The translations under genes and the position numbers were made by a program. A DNA stretch of 64,000 bases from Candidatus Bathyarchaeota archaeon (GTDB lineage: Archaea > Thermoproteota > Bathyarchaeia > Bathyarchaeales > Bathycorpusculaceae), in NCBI GenBank assembly GCA_029881805.1, contig JAOULW010000004.1, positions 1 to 64,000 on the forward strand, in the 5' to 3' direction. Under the pieces are notes generated by a model that made no database searches, was not told the origin of the DNA, and saw nothing but the letters and a program-made list of their open reading frames with translations. Position 1 is the stretch's first letter. Each line of letters starts with the position of its first letter. Shown piece after piece: positions 16,266-25,085 of this stretch.

Positions 16266-17285
16266 ATGGAAATCAGAAGATTACAGCAGATAAAGGGCGG
16301 AAGCTTCACATTATCGTTGCCAAAAGAATGGGTTGAAAAGCGAAGACTAAAGCGAGGCGAGGAAATAGTTGTTTCTAAAGAAGAAGACGGCTCATTAAGG
16401 CTTTATCCTGTAAAAATGGAACTAGAAGAACGCAAAGAAGTTGTTTTGGCTTTAGAAGATTTTCCAGAAGTCAGAGCTCTAGAATATTGCATTGGAACAT
16501 ACTATATACAAGGATGCAACAAGGTCAGCGTAGTATCAGAGAAGATGATTCCGGCAGACGTGAAAAAAAGATTGAAGCAGCTACGTGTGGAATTACCTGG
16601 AGTAGAAGTTGCCGAAGAAAGAGCAGACGCAATAAATTTCCAAGTAATAATGGATCCTGCAGCCTTTTCACTGGAATCGCTCATAGAGAAAACATCTTCC
16701 TTCTCTCTTCATTTGCAAGAAGACGCTATCAAATCCATTCTCAATAGTGACTTTCAACTTGCAAGTGAGGTGATTGAGAGAAGCAAAGAAGCATTAAGAC
16801 ATTATAGAATGACTATAAGACATGTTGCCTTAGCAAGTTTCAGTAAAGCAATTGCAAAAAAAGTTGGTGTTAAAGACTGCCGTGAATGCGTCACCTTCGC
16901 CTTGATTACCCGTGACTTGAACAGGCTTGTTTATCATTCCTCCTCAATTGCTGGACAATTTCTCTCTCTGAAGAGAAAGGCAAAAACAAGCCGTGAAATA
17001 TTACATATGATAGAGGATATATCAAACATCATTCTTGGGATGCAGAGGGACGCAGTTCAATCCTTTCTGAAGAAGGACATTACACTTGCAATAACTACAA
17101 TGGGAAAAATGAAAAGCGTTAGACAGAATGAAAAAACGCTTCTGACAGCCATTTTAAAGGAAGTAAAAGATGCAGATCTTGCAGTCGCTTTAAGCCATAT
17201 CGCCCGAGACTTAAGGAGAATCGCTGGTTATTCAGTAGCCATAGCAGATGGTGCTATGAATCGGATTTTGGCTCCAGCACACTAA
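16266..17285 (+). CDS. AbrB-PhoU regulator
   Basis: 339 residues: N-terminal SpoVT/AbrB-like DNA-binding module (residues 1-50, GGSFTLSLPKEWVEKR) followed by two PhoU-type helical repeats (about 120-330). Archaeal proteins with this architecture are annotated as phosphate-uptake regulators, but no phosphate transporter is nearby. It is divergent from the MoaD-AOR operon across about 100 bases with a TATA-like stretch at 16242-16256, so it could control that operon. Confidence 0.75.
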   Translation: MEIRRLQQIKGGSFTLSLPKEWVEKRRLKRGEEIVVSKEEDGSLRLYPVKMELEERKEVVLALEDFPEVRALEYCIGTYYIQGCNKVSVVSEKMIPADVKKRLKQLRVELPGVEVAEERADAINFQVIMDPAAFSLESLIEKTSSFSLHLQEDAIKSILNSDFQLASEVIERSKEALRHYRMTIRHVALASFSKAIAKKVGVKDCRECVTFALITRDLNRLVYHSSSIAGQFLSLKRKAKTSREILHMIEDISNIILGMQRDAVQSFLKKDITLAITTMGKMKSVRQNEKTLLTAILKEVKDADLAVALSHIARDLRRIAGYSVAIADGAMNRILAPAH

Positions 17286-17308
17286 ATTTCATTCTTAGAG
17301 CGAATAGC

Positions 17309-18430
17309 TTAGAAGTCTGGGGTTAAGACAACTCTTTTATCTAGCTTTCCGCTGTGGGCTTCTTCAAAAATGTTTTTTATTTCGCTCATAGGTCTAAGTT
17401 CTGTGAACGGTCGTATCTCGATTGTTTCTTTGAGAACTAATTCTAGCACTTTTGGATAGTATTTAGGTAGACATCCCCATGTGCCGATGATCTCAGCGTC
17501 GAACGCCATAAGTCGTGAGATGCTGTATTCATTTTTGAACATGCCGAAGCCTATTACAATTAGTTTTCCGATAAAGGACAAAAGGCTAAGTGCAATTGCT
17601 TGTCCTGCTGCGGTTCCGGTGACTTCAAATATTATCCAGCCGTAATTGCTGGGGAGCCCATGAGCCTTGCACAATTCTCGAAACTCGTTACGAACTGCTG
17701 CATCATCTTTCCCAGTTGAATTTATGACATGGTCAGCACCATACTTAAGTGCTCTTTCAAGCTTGGCTGGATCCCGAGCAATTCCGACAACTGTTTTGGC
17801 GCCAAAAGCTTTAGCCATTTGAGCCACGTAACTGCCTACGCCCCCAGTCACACCGACGACGACAACATTGTCTCCTTGTTCGAGCCCGGCTCTTACACAT
17901 GCTTGATATGGGGTTGTCACTGCGTCGGCTATAACGGCAAGTTCGGCGAGGTGAAAGTCACCGTGATCCTCTACAACGCACAAGTCTTCAGCTGGAACAG
18001 GAATGTGGCTGGAAAAGCCTCCATAGATTCCTAGGCTGTTACCAGGCATTTTTTGCGCTAGGCATCGATTTCCTCTTCCTGCAGCACAGATTGGACATTT
18101 ATTGCATGGCATAACAGCTGGGATAATAACTTCCTTGCCAATGTGTTTCTCTTCTCCAGCTACAACGACACCGCTTATTTCATGGCCTAGAGTGAGAGGA
18201 GGCTTGGTCACGGTGGGAACACCATCATAATAGTAGCCTAGGTCGGTGTGGCATACTCCGCAACCAGCTATCTTAACTAGGGCTTCTCCTGGTTGCAGGA
18301 CTGGAACAGCAATCTCGGTTTTTTCTAGTTTGCCTTCAACTAGCTTACCAGTTTGTGGATCCTTTGCCCAAGGTTGAACCATTTGCCATGTTTGTATTTT
18401 TTCCGGAACATTCACAATTTCCACATCCAC
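17309..18430 (-). CDS. had: 6-hydroxycyclohex-1-ene-1-carbonyl-CoA dehydrogenase
   Basis: 373-residue zinc-dependent medium-chain dehydrogenase that oxidises 6-hydroxycyclohex-1-ene-1-carbonyl-CoA to the 6-oxo compound with NAD+. The N-terminal TWQMVQPWAKDP, the catalytic-zinc segment GCGVCHTDLGYYYDG, LTLGHEISGVV, the structural-zinc Cys set CNKCPICAAGRGNRC, MPGNSLGIYGGFSSHIPVP and the end KRVVLTPDF follow the Thauera/Azoarcus enzyme as I recall it almost word for word. The nucleotide fold is GVTGGVGSYVAQ. It is divergent from the ring hydrolase gene and 2 kb from the benzoyl-CoA reductase genes, which supports the specific assignment over a generic alcohol dehydrogenase. Confidence 0.88.
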   Translation of the reverse strand: MDVEIVNVPEKIQTWQMVQPWAKDPQTGKLVEGKLEKTEIAVPVLQPGEALVKIAGCGVCHTDLGYYYDGVPTVTKPPLTLGHEISGVVVAGEEKHIGKEVIIPAVMPCNKCPICAAGRGNRCLAQKMPGNSLGIYGGFSSHIPVPAEDLCVVEDHGDFHLAELAVIADAVTTPYQACVRAGLEQGDNVVVVGVTGGVGSYVAQMAKAFGAKTVVGIARDPAKLERALKYGADHVINSTGKDDAAVRNEFRELCKAHGLPSNYGWIIFEVTGTAAGQAIALSLLSFIGKLIVIGFGMFKNEYSISRLMAFDAEIIGTWGCLPKYYPKVLELVLKETIEIRPFTELRPMSEIKNIFEEAHSGKLDKRVVLTPDF

Positions 18431-18549
18431 CCGGTTTTGAATTAGTACGTTGCACTTGTTCGCTTATAAAATTCACGTGCGACAGTTCCGAAAAATCATG
18501 TGAAAAAAGGGACAGGGATGATACAGAACCTTGACCGTGTCTAGCAAGT

Positions 18550-18560
18550 CTTAAATATAT
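18550..18560 (+). promoter_or_regulatory. TATA box of ring-hydrolase gene
   Basis: CTTAAATATAT lies about 33-43 bases before ATG 18593 in the divergent gap between had and oah, leaving a leader with a GATGTGAT ribosome site. Confidence 0.5.
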
Positions 18561-18592
18561 TCGAAAAAACAATTGCCGTTGATGTGATAAAA

Positions 18593-19564
18593 ATGGCGGA
18601 AAGGAAATATGATTGGTATCCTGCAGAGGATCCAAAAGACTGGCGAATTGTCAAATATGATCCTAAATGGTACGATTATACTGCGTGCATTGCCATCAAC
18701 AATGCCGAGGAAATGAATTCGTATGTCTTGGGCACTCTGAAAGAAATATGTGCTGCTTACGAGCGTGCGATGGGAGATGATGCTGTTCAGTTCATAGTAA
18801 TGACCGGTGCAGGCGACAAGGCCTTCTGCACTGGGGGAAACGTGAACGAATATGCCGAGATATACAACAAGAGGCCTTGGAAGTTCTGGGAGTGGGGAGA
18901 GTATTATGGCAGAATCTTTGACCTAATAATGCACTGTGGAAAACCAGTTATTGCTCGAGTAAATGGTGCGGTAGCGGGAGGTGGCTGGGAGTTCGTTGCC
19001 TGTTGTGATCTTGCAATTGCAGCGGACCACTCAAGATTCATTTCCCCCGGTCCTAGAGTTGGCATGACCTCCATCGGAGGGCTTTCGCAATGGCTTCCTC
19101 TACATATGGGTTTGAAGAAATCTGCCGAAATGGTTCTTCTAAGTTCACAGATAAACGCGGAAGAGGCACTCAAGTACGGAGTAGTAAACACTGTAGTGCC
19201 TAAGGAAAAGTTAGACGAAAAGGTGAAAGAATACATTGATAGGATGAAAACTCTGTCCCCGTCGAGCCTATGGTATTATAAGGTTCAACATAACTGGTGG
19301 AAAGAACTGGTCTGGCGTCTTACATGGGAACATGGAAAAGCTTGGTTTTCTCTCAATATTGGGTCAATAGAGCCTAGTGAAGGTTTATGGGCTTTCAAGG
19401 AGAAGAGGAAGAGCGAAATGGAGAAAATTCGATCTTTCATCGCTCAAGGGGGAGATCCGAGGGTTCCTTACGGGCCATTTATGCGCAAGTGTAGCAAATG
19501 CGGTGCAGAATATCTTCCAGAAAAATCTAAGTATTGCCTAACATGCGGAGCGCAACTCGAGTAA
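18593..19564 (+). CDS. oah: 6-oxocyclohex-1-ene-1-carbonyl-CoA hydrolase with C-terminal zinc ribbon
   Basis: Crotonase-fold enzyme that hydrates and hydrolytically opens the oxo-cyclohexene ring to 3-hydroxypimelyl-CoA. 323 residues. DKAFCTGGNVNEYAEIYNKR is the distinctive family block, followed by RVNGAVAGGG and GPRVGMTSIGG. The known bacterial enzymes are about 375 residues; this one has a shorter middle region and an added C-terminal ribbon (CSKCGAEYLPEKSKYCLTCG, four Cys), which I do not recall in bacterial Oah/BamA. ATG 18593 was chosen over GTG 18584 because of a better ribosome site. It converges on dch. Confidence 0.8.
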   Translation: MAERKYDWYPAEDPKDWRIVKYDPKWYDYTACIAINNAEEMNSYVLGTLKEICAAYERAMGDDAVQFIVMTGAGDKAFCTGGNVNEYAEIYNKRPWKFWEWGEYYGRIFDLIMHCGKPVIARVNGAVAGGGWEFVACCDLAIAADHSRFISPGPRVGMTSIGGLSQWLPLHMGLKKSAEMVLLSSQINAEEALKYGVVNTVVPKEKLDEKVKEYIDRMKTLSPSSLWYYKVQHNWWKELVWRLTWEHGKAWFSLNIGSIEPSEGLWAFKEKRKSEMEKIRSFIAQGGDPRVPYGPFMRKCSKCGAEYLPEKSKYCLTCGAQLE

Positions 19565-19677
19565 TTGCAGCCGAAGGCTGTCCCCTTTTTGTTATTGAAG
19601 TGCCAAGCTCTTTGCAAGAAGTCAACGCAACCAAAAATGCAAAGAAACAAGTTAGCCCTAGCCTTTTCACATGTTTT

Positions 19678-20451
19678 CTATTTTCCCTTCCATACAGGCT
19701 TCCTTTTCTCCAAAAAGGCCTTCAAACCCTCAACAGCATCTTCAGTCTTCATTAATCTATGCAGGTAGATGTCAGTTACACCATCTAATGCTTCTTTAAA
19801 GTTCTTGTCTAACCCTTGATAGATGGCCATCCTAGTTAATTTGAGAACAACAGGGCTTTTCTCTTTGAATCCCTCAAACATTTTTTTAGCAGCTTCCTCA
19901 AGTTCTGCCGCTGGGAAAACTTCATTTACCAGGCCAATTTGCTTTGCTTCTGTTGCTGTTATGGTGTCTCCTGTGAAGATTATTTCGAAGGCCTTCTTCT
20001 TGCCGATTATTCTTGGCAAAAGAGCAGTTGCGACAGTCGGTATCGCCCCCAGCTTGACTTCTTGTTGCCCGAATTGGGCATCCTGAGAAGCCAAAACTAT
20101 GTCACAAGCGGATGCGAGTTCACATCCCCCTCCAAATGCGAATCCTCGCACTACTGCTACTGTCGGCTTGTTAATTTCTGCAAGTAGATGAAAAACTCTG
20201 TGGAAAGATTCTAGAGTCTCTTTGATTTTGTCTGGAAGATGGTCTTTTACGTCTACCCCAGCTGAAAACGCCTTTTCTCCTGCGCCAGTTATCACTAAGA
20301 CTTTGACGGTGTCGTCTCTTCCAACATCTTCAAGAGTTCTAGCTATTTCCCGTAAGGTTTCAACATTCAAAATATTAAACGGCGCACGATTTATGGTTAA
20401 TTTCGCAACTCCGGCATCTTTTTCATAGATTATGTTCTTGAGTTCTGCCAT
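19678..20451 (-). CDS. dch: Cyclohexa-1,5-diene-1-carbonyl-CoA hydratase (probable)
   Basis: 257-residue crotonase-family hydratase adding water to the dienoyl-CoA made by benzoyl-CoA reductase, giving 6-hydroxycyclohex-1-enoyl-CoA. Features resembling Dch rather than ordinary crotonase are the N-terminal APFNILNVETL block and FSAGVDVKDH; the oxyanion motif GFAFGGGCELA and the FGQQEVKLGAIP acidic segment are present. ATG 20451 has GGTG eight bases upstream. Its location between oah and the reductase genes supports the role; a generic enoyl-CoA hydratase remains possible. Confidence 0.75.
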   Translation of the reverse strand: MAELKNIIYEKDAGVAKLTINRAPFNILNVETLREIARTLEDVGRDDTVKVLVITGAGEKAFSAGVDVKDHLPDKIKETLESFHRVFHLLAEINKPTVAVVRGFAFGGGCELASACDIVLASQDAQFGQQEVKLGAIPTVATALLPRIIGKKKAFEIIFTGDTITATEAKQIGLVNEVFPAAELEEAAKKMFEGFKEKSPVVLKLTRMAIYQGLDKNFKEALDGVTDIYLHRLMKTEDAVEGLKAFLEKRKPVWKGK

Positions 20452-20586
20452 CACTCATACACCTTCGATTTGCAATCTTCTATTCTTTCAATATATAAGT
20501 TTGCAGTCATTAGTTTTAAATATAAATATCAAATTATTTATATTAGAGACAAGTAAATTATATAGAAAATAGAGAGAGGAAAACGC
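20452..20586. promoter_or_regulatory. Divergent promoter region between dch and the benzoyl-CoA reductase operon
   Basis: 135 AT-rich bases. For dch, CTTATATATTG (minus strand, about 20490-20500) is a TATA candidate. For the reductase operon, TTTATATTA (20537-20545) or AATTATATAG (20557-20566) fits, with GAGAGGA before the TTG start. No obvious inverted-repeat operator was found by eye. Confidence 0.5.
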
Positions 20587-21726
20587 TTGCTCGAAGAAGT
20601 ATTTGAAACCTTTAGGAAATGGATAGACAATAGACACGAATATGCTCGAGCTTGGAAAGAAAGAACCCAGAACAAAGTTGTAGGTTATTTTTGTACATAT
20701 GTGCCGGAAGAAATATTATATGCAGCAAATATTTTGCCGGTTAGAATTCTGGGCAGCCATGAACCCCCTACAGTTACTGAACCATACATCTTTGCCATGT
20801 ATTGTCACCTTTGCAGAGATTGCTTAGCTCAAGGACTCAAAGGAAAATTCAATTATGTCAACGGAATCGTAGAGGGACAATCATGTCTCCATTTGAGGCA
20901 AGCCTTCAACGCTTGGAGACTCCACATTCCCACAGACTTCGCACATTACATTTACATCCCTCATGGAGTTCAGAATCCCCATGCAATTCAATATCTTACT
21001 CAAGAATTTGCCAAGTTTAAAAAGGCCCTTGAAGACTGGACTGGAAAGAAAATCACCAATGAAGATCTGGACAGAGGAATAAGAATTATGAATAAAAACA
21101 GAGAGTTAATGCGAAGAGTCTACGAGTATAGAAAGTTGGATAATCCAAAAATCACTGGTTTAGAAGCTATGGAAATGGTTCTTTCAAGCCAAATGACGGA
21201 TAAAGAAGAGCACAGTAAGCTCTTAGAGAGGCTCTTGGAGGAGTTGCCAAATCGCAAGCTTAATCGTAATCCCGGGGTCAGACTCATGATTATTGGAAGC
21301 GAAGACGACGACCGAGTTTTTATGAAAAACGTAGAAGCCTTAGGTGCAACCTTCGTAATTGATGAACATTGCACTGGTTCAAGATACCTCTGGGATGATG
21401 TGGTTCCAGATGAAGATAGGCTGTTTGCTATTGCTTCTCGCTATGTCAAAAGGATTGCATGCCCCAGCAAGGACTGGGCAGAGTTTACAAGAGTCAATCA
21501 TGCTGTCAGGCTTGCGAAGGAATTTAAGGTTCAAGGGACTTTGGTAATTCAGAACAAATTCTGCGACCCACATGGAATAGAGATTCCGCCATTGAGGGAT
21601 GCTTTAGGCTCAATTGGAGTTCCAACATACCCGCTAGAGTTCGATGTTACGGTCCCATGGGGACAGTTCCGAACCAGAGTGGAGGCCTTTCTTGAAACGT
21701 TAACTGGACTGGAGGAACTCTTCTAA
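20587..21726 (+). CDS. bzdN: Benzoyl-CoA reductase, BcrC/BzdN-type subunit
   Basis: 379 residues, the length of Azoarcus BzdN. One of the two subunits that bind benzoyl-CoA and the catalytic [4Fe-4S] cluster for two-electron ring reduction to the 1,5-diene. The family block ILPVRILGSHEPP is followed by Cys 73/76/79 in YCHLCRDC, Cys 100, Cys 262 in HCTGSRY and Cys 326 in KFCDPHG; three of these should be cluster ligands. Start is TTG with GAGAGGA about eight bases upstream. First gene of a six-gene unit in the order N-O-P-Q-ferredoxin-oxidoreductase. The related 2-hydroxyacyl-CoA dehydratases share the fold, but the neighbours point to benzoyl-CoA. Confidence 0.87.
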   Translation: MLEEVFETFRKWIDNRHEYARAWKERTQNKVVGYFCTYVPEEILYAANILPVRILGSHEPPTVTEPYIFAMYCHLCRDCLAQGLKGKFNYVNGIVEGQSCLHLRQAFNAWRLHIPTDFAHYIYIPHGVQNPHAIQYLTQEFAKFKKALEDWTGKKITNEDLDRGIRIMNKNRELMRRVYEYRKLDNPKITGLEAMEMVLSSQMTDKEEHSKLLERLLEELPNRKLNRNPGVRLMIIGSEDDDRVFMKNVEALGATFVIDEHCTGSRYLWDDVVPDEDRLFAIASRYVKRIACPSKDWAEFTRVNHAVRLAKEFKVQGTLVIQNKFCDPHGIEIPPLRDALGSIGVPTYPLEFDVTVPWGQFRTRVEAFLETLTGLEELF

Positions 21727-21742
21727 GGAGGTGTAAGGAAAA

Positions 21743-23092
21743 ATGGCTCAAACTAAAGAATATCCAACCGAACCATTGAAAATTTGGAATGAAGCTAAAC
21801 AACTCAGAGGCAAATACTACGAGAATTACTTAAATGCCCATGAGCGAGGAGGACTGCGTTGGGCTGGAGGAGCTTGGGCCTTCAGCGCGATACCAGCCGG
21901 CTTAGGTGAAGATGTCCATTGTGTAACAGGAGAACCCTACGGAGCCACAATAGCATTCTTTAAGGACTTCACGGCCAAGTGCCACGACGCAGTTGAGGCA
22001 GCTGGTTTCCCCCGCACACTATGCGCTTATATGAGGAACTATTGGGGGTCCATCCTACTTGACAAATACATCCTTGCTGATGGAAGAGTAGTAGACGGCT
22101 ATCCAACTCCAGACTTCATATGGCAAGATCACATCTGTTGTAGTCACGGAAAATGGTATCAGATCGTGAAATGGCTTGAGGAGAAGCAGGGCAAAAAAGT
22201 GCCACTGTATTGTATCGATGTCTCAGTTGGTTATCCCGTGGACAGACCCCTTGAAGATTACAAGATAAACTACATTCTTCAGCAACTAAATGATGGAATT
22301 GAATGGCTAGAGAAAACTACTGGGAGAAAATATGATGATAAGCTGCTTTGCGAGGCTGTCTGGAACGAAGTGAGAGCAACAAGGCTCTGGGCTCAAATTT
22401 GCACCTTAAATCAAGCCGTTCCAGCGCCATTAGATGAAAAGACCATGTATTCACTGTATGTTATGGGAACGCTCATGAAGCATCGACCTGAATGTGTTGC
22501 GTTTTATGAGAAGCTGAAAGCTGAAGTGGAGGACAGGGTCAAGAGGGGTATAGCGGCGGTAGCCAATGAAAGATTCAGGGTGATTACCGACACTCAGCCT
22601 CCTTGGGGTTTTCTGAAGATTTTTAGGGAAATGGAAAAATATGGCGTCGTCTCACTTGGTTCCCTCTACACTTATGGACTGATTGGAATGTGGGAGTACC
22701 GTCCAGATGGAACGTGGGTTCCAAGAGAGCTCCCGTCAAAGAGACCCCAGACAAGAGAAGAAGCCCTTAAAACGATTGTTGAATGGACTGTTAACAGGCC
22801 TGAGTGGGCGCATTTCTATTTGCCTGAAGCGAAGACAAAGATGATGCTGGACATTGTGAAGCAGTGGAAGGTTGACGCAGTTTTGCTTCACTACAATAGG
22901 GGCTGCGAAGGCTTAAGCGTTCACATAGCTGAAAACCGTCTAGGCTTACTGGAGGCTGGCGTGCCAGTTTTCCCCTTTGAAGGGAACATGGGCGACGAGA
23001 GGGAGTTTGATCTTCCTGGAACGTTAGCACGTTTAACCACCTTCTTCGCAAGCATGGGATTGAAAAAAAATGCGAGACTAGGAGGAAATTAA
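21743..23092 (+). CDS. bzdO: Benzoyl-CoA reductase, BcrB/BzdO-type subunit
   Basis: 449 residues, matching BzdO in length. Second active-site subunit, forming the heterodimer with BzdN. Conserved Cys positions include 60 and 80, Cys 94 in TLCAYMRNYWG, 132-133 in DHICCSHGKWYQ and 388 in NRGCEG; the ending PFEGNMGDEREFD is typical of BcrB. Starts 16 bases after bzdN with a strong GGAGGTG site. Length and motifs favour benzoyl-CoA reductase over hydroxyacyl-CoA dehydratase subunits. Confidence 0.88.
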   Translation: MAQTKEYPTEPLKIWNEAKQLRGKYYENYLNAHERGGLRWAGGAWAFSAIPAGLGEDVHCVTGEPYGATIAFFKDFTAKCHDAVEAAGFPRTLCAYMRNYWGSILLDKYILADGRVVDGYPTPDFIWQDHICCSHGKWYQIVKWLEEKQGKKVPLYCIDVSVGYPVDRPLEDYKINYILQQLNDGIEWLEKTTGRKYDDKLLCEAVWNEVRATRLWAQICTLNQAVPAPLDEKTMYSLYVMGTLMKHRPECVAFYEKLKAEVEDRVKRGIAAVANERFRVITDTQPPWGFLKIFREMEKYGVVSLGSLYTYGLIGMWEYRPDGTWVPRELPSKRPQTREEALKTIVEWTVNRPEWAHFYLPEAKTKMMLDIVKQWKVDAVLLHYNRGCEGLSVHIAENRLGLLEAGVPVFPFEGNMGDEREFDLPGTLARLTTFFASMGLKKNARLGGN

Positions 23093-23096
23093 GAAA

Positions 23097-23894
23097 ATGA
23101 TAACAGCCGGAGTAGACGTCGGAGCCAAATACGTGAAAATAGTGATACTTGAAGATGGAAAAAACGTCCTTGCAAGAGCCAATGGTATTGTTGAATTTGA
23201 TGTCTGGAAATCGGCAAACGACGTGTTCGAAAAAGCCTTGCTTAACGTTGGATTGAAACGCGAGCAAGTTGGTCAAGTTGTAGCTACAGGGATGGGCAGA
23301 AAAATTGTCCATATGAAACCTCCAATAGACGCTAAGGAAATTGTTCCAGAAGTCATCGCCGATGCTAAAGGAACCTACTATCTGATTCCAACCGTGAAGA
23401 CAGTCATTGATGTCGGAGCTGAAGAAGGTAGAGGAATAAAGGTGAGTGAAAACGGGGGAGTCAGAGACTTTGTTATCAATGAAAGATGTGCCGCTGGAGC
23501 TGGAACTTTCATAGAGACTATGGCCAGGGCGTTGGAAGTGGGTGTGGAAAACATGGGTCCCCTTGCGCTAAAATCTATGAATGCCATACCAATGAACGCC
23601 CAATGCTGCGTTTTCGCCGAATCAGAAGTCGTAAGCCTCATCCACTCAAAGGTTTCCAAAGAGGACATAGCAAAGGCAATACATGACGCCATCGCAGGCA
23701 GAATAGCCTCAATGGTTCTGAGAATAGGCGTAGAAAAAGACGTAGCCCTAATTGGAGGAGTAGCCCGAAACCCAGGATTCTTGCCACCTCTAAAGAAAGA
23801 ATTGAACACTGAAATACTGATTCCCGAATACCCAGAATGTGTTGGCGCCCTTGGAGCAGCTTTGTTTGCGTCTGAAATGGAGGGACAAAAATGA
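23097..23894 (+). CDS. bzdP: Benzoyl-CoA reductase ATPase subunit, BcrD/BzdP-type
   Basis: 265-residue ASKHA ATPase that couples ATP hydrolysis to injection of low-potential electrons into the catalytic subunits. Phosphate-1 motif GVDVGAKYVK at the N-terminus, phosphate-2 VIDVGAE, adenosine motif LIGGVARNPG; Cys 131 (INERCAAGAGTF) and Cys 170/171 can hold the [4Fe-4S] cluster shared at the ATPase interface. The stop overlaps the next start as ATGA, so the two ATPase subunits are coupled. P versus Q naming follows operon order and sizes, not a tree. Confidence 0.87.
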   Translation: MITAGVDVGAKYVKIVILEDGKNVLARANGIVEFDVWKSANDVFEKALLNVGLKREQVGQVVATGMGRKIVHMKPPIDAKEIVPEVIADAKGTYYLIPTVKTVIDVGAEEGRGIKVSENGGVRDFVINERCAAGAGTFIETMARALEVGVENMGPLALKSMNAIPMNAQCCVFAESEVVSLIHSKVSKEDIAKAIHDAIAGRIASMVLRIGVEKDVALIGGVARNPGFLPPLKKELNTEILIPEYPECVGALGAALFASEMEGQK

Positions 23895-24772
23895 GCGAGA
23901 GATCTAGTGAATTTTGGAGATGGCGAGAATATAGGCATACACAACCTAACATGGATTGGAATCAAGCCAAAATAGTCACAGCTGGCATTGATATAGGATC
24001 TGTAGGCAGCAAGGCCGCTATCATACTTGATGGACAACTCTACGCTTACTCGGTCATGAGAACTGGCGGCGTAAGCGAAGAAACAGCATTTAAAGTAATG
24101 AATTGGGCTCTCGAAGGAACAGGACTAAAGACTGAAAACCTTCATCAAGTTGTTGGCACAGGCTATGGCAGAGTGAACATTCCCTTTGCTAACAAAACAA
24201 TAACGGAAATCGCGTGTCATGCAAGAGGCGCCCACTATATTTACGGGCCATCTGTTCGGACCGTGCTCGACATTGGGGGACAAGACTGTAAGGCTATAAG
24301 ATGCGACAATAAGGGAAAAGTCATGTCCTTCCTTATGAACGATAAGTGCGCTGCAGGAACTGGAAGAGGACTAGAAGTTTTCTCTGACCTAATCAGGATT
24401 CCAATCGAAGAGGTTGGAAAAGTTTCGTTGAACGTCACAGAAGAACCGCCACCAGTAAGCAACACTTGCGTCATTTTTGCAAAGGCTGAGTCTGTAGCTT
24501 TACTCCGACAAGGGTGGCCGAAAGAAAAGGTCGCCGCAGCATATCACCTCGCAATGGTTGACCGAATAATTGACCTGCTTACAAAAGTGGGAATCGAAAA
24601 AGACTTCGTAATCACAGGAGGAGTCGCAAAAAACATCGGCATAGCCACTAGACTCGAAACAAACTTGGGAATCAAACCTCTTGAGCCAGAACTTGACCCA
24701 ATTCTAGCAGGAGCAATAGGAGCTGCGTTGTTCGCAAATGCGCTCTACGAGAAGCAGCTAGGACTGCGTTAA
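23891..24772 (+). CDS. bzdQ: Benzoyl-CoA reductase ATPase subunit, BcrA/BzdQ-type
   Basis: 293-residue partner ASKHA ATPase. GIDIGSVGSKAAII (about residues 32-45), VLDIGGQDCKAI (about 125-136) and ITGGVAKN form the nucleotide site; Cys 153 (NDKCAAGTGRG) and Cys 193 (NTCVIFA) are the bridging-cluster ligands. Bacterial BcrA of Thauera is about 437 residues, so the short form here matches the Azoarcus type. About 20 N-terminal residues precede the fold. Confidence 0.87.
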   Translation: MSERSSEFWRWREYRHTQPNMDWNQAKIVTAGIDIGSVGSKAAIILDGQLYAYSVMRTGGVSEETAFKVMNWALEGTGLKTENLHQVVGTGYGRVNIPFANKTITEIACHARGAHYIYGPSVRTVLDIGGQDCKAIRCDNKGKVMSFLMNDKCAAGTGRGLEVFSDLIRIPIEEVGKVSLNVTEEPPPVSNTCVIFAKAESVALLRQGWPKEKVAAAYHLAMVDRIIDLLTKVGIEKDFVITGGVAKNIGIATRLETNLGIKPLEPELDPILAGAIGAALFANALYEKQLGLR

Positions 24773-24790
24773 AAAAAAGGAGACGGCGAA

Positions 24791-25075
24791 ATGCAGGCTC
24801 ACTATGGGTATAAAGATGGTTCAGGTGACTACTTCATCATTATTGACACTGACAATTGTGACGGTTGCGGAAAATGCGTCAAGGCATGTCCCTACGAAGT
24901 TCTCGAACTTGTCGACAACGAATTTGACATTGAAGGAGGGTCAATGGCGACGGTGACAGAACAACACCGTAAAAAAATTAAGTACAGCTGTGCACCCTGC
25001 AAACCAGTTAGCGGTGAAAGAAAGCTTCCATGCGTTCTAGCATGTGAGACAAAGGCAATAACTCATTCTTGGTAG
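24791..25075 (+). CDS. bzdM: Ferredoxin of the benzoyl-CoA reductase system (BzdM-like)
   Basis: 94 residues with two [4Fe-4S] sets: CDGCGKCVKACP and C-x2-C-x11-C-x3-C ending CVLAC. Ferredoxins of this size and unusual second spacing donate electrons to class I benzoyl-CoA reductase in bacteria. AAAGGAGA lies nine bases before the ATG. It sits between the reductase and the oxidoreductase thought to reduce it. Confidence 0.82.
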   Translation: MQAHYGYKDGSGDYFIIIDTDNCDGCGKCVKACPYEVLELVDNEFDIEGGSMATVTEQHRKKIKYSCAPCKPVSGERKLPCVLACETKAITHSW

Positions 25076-25085
25076 GGAAAAGACT

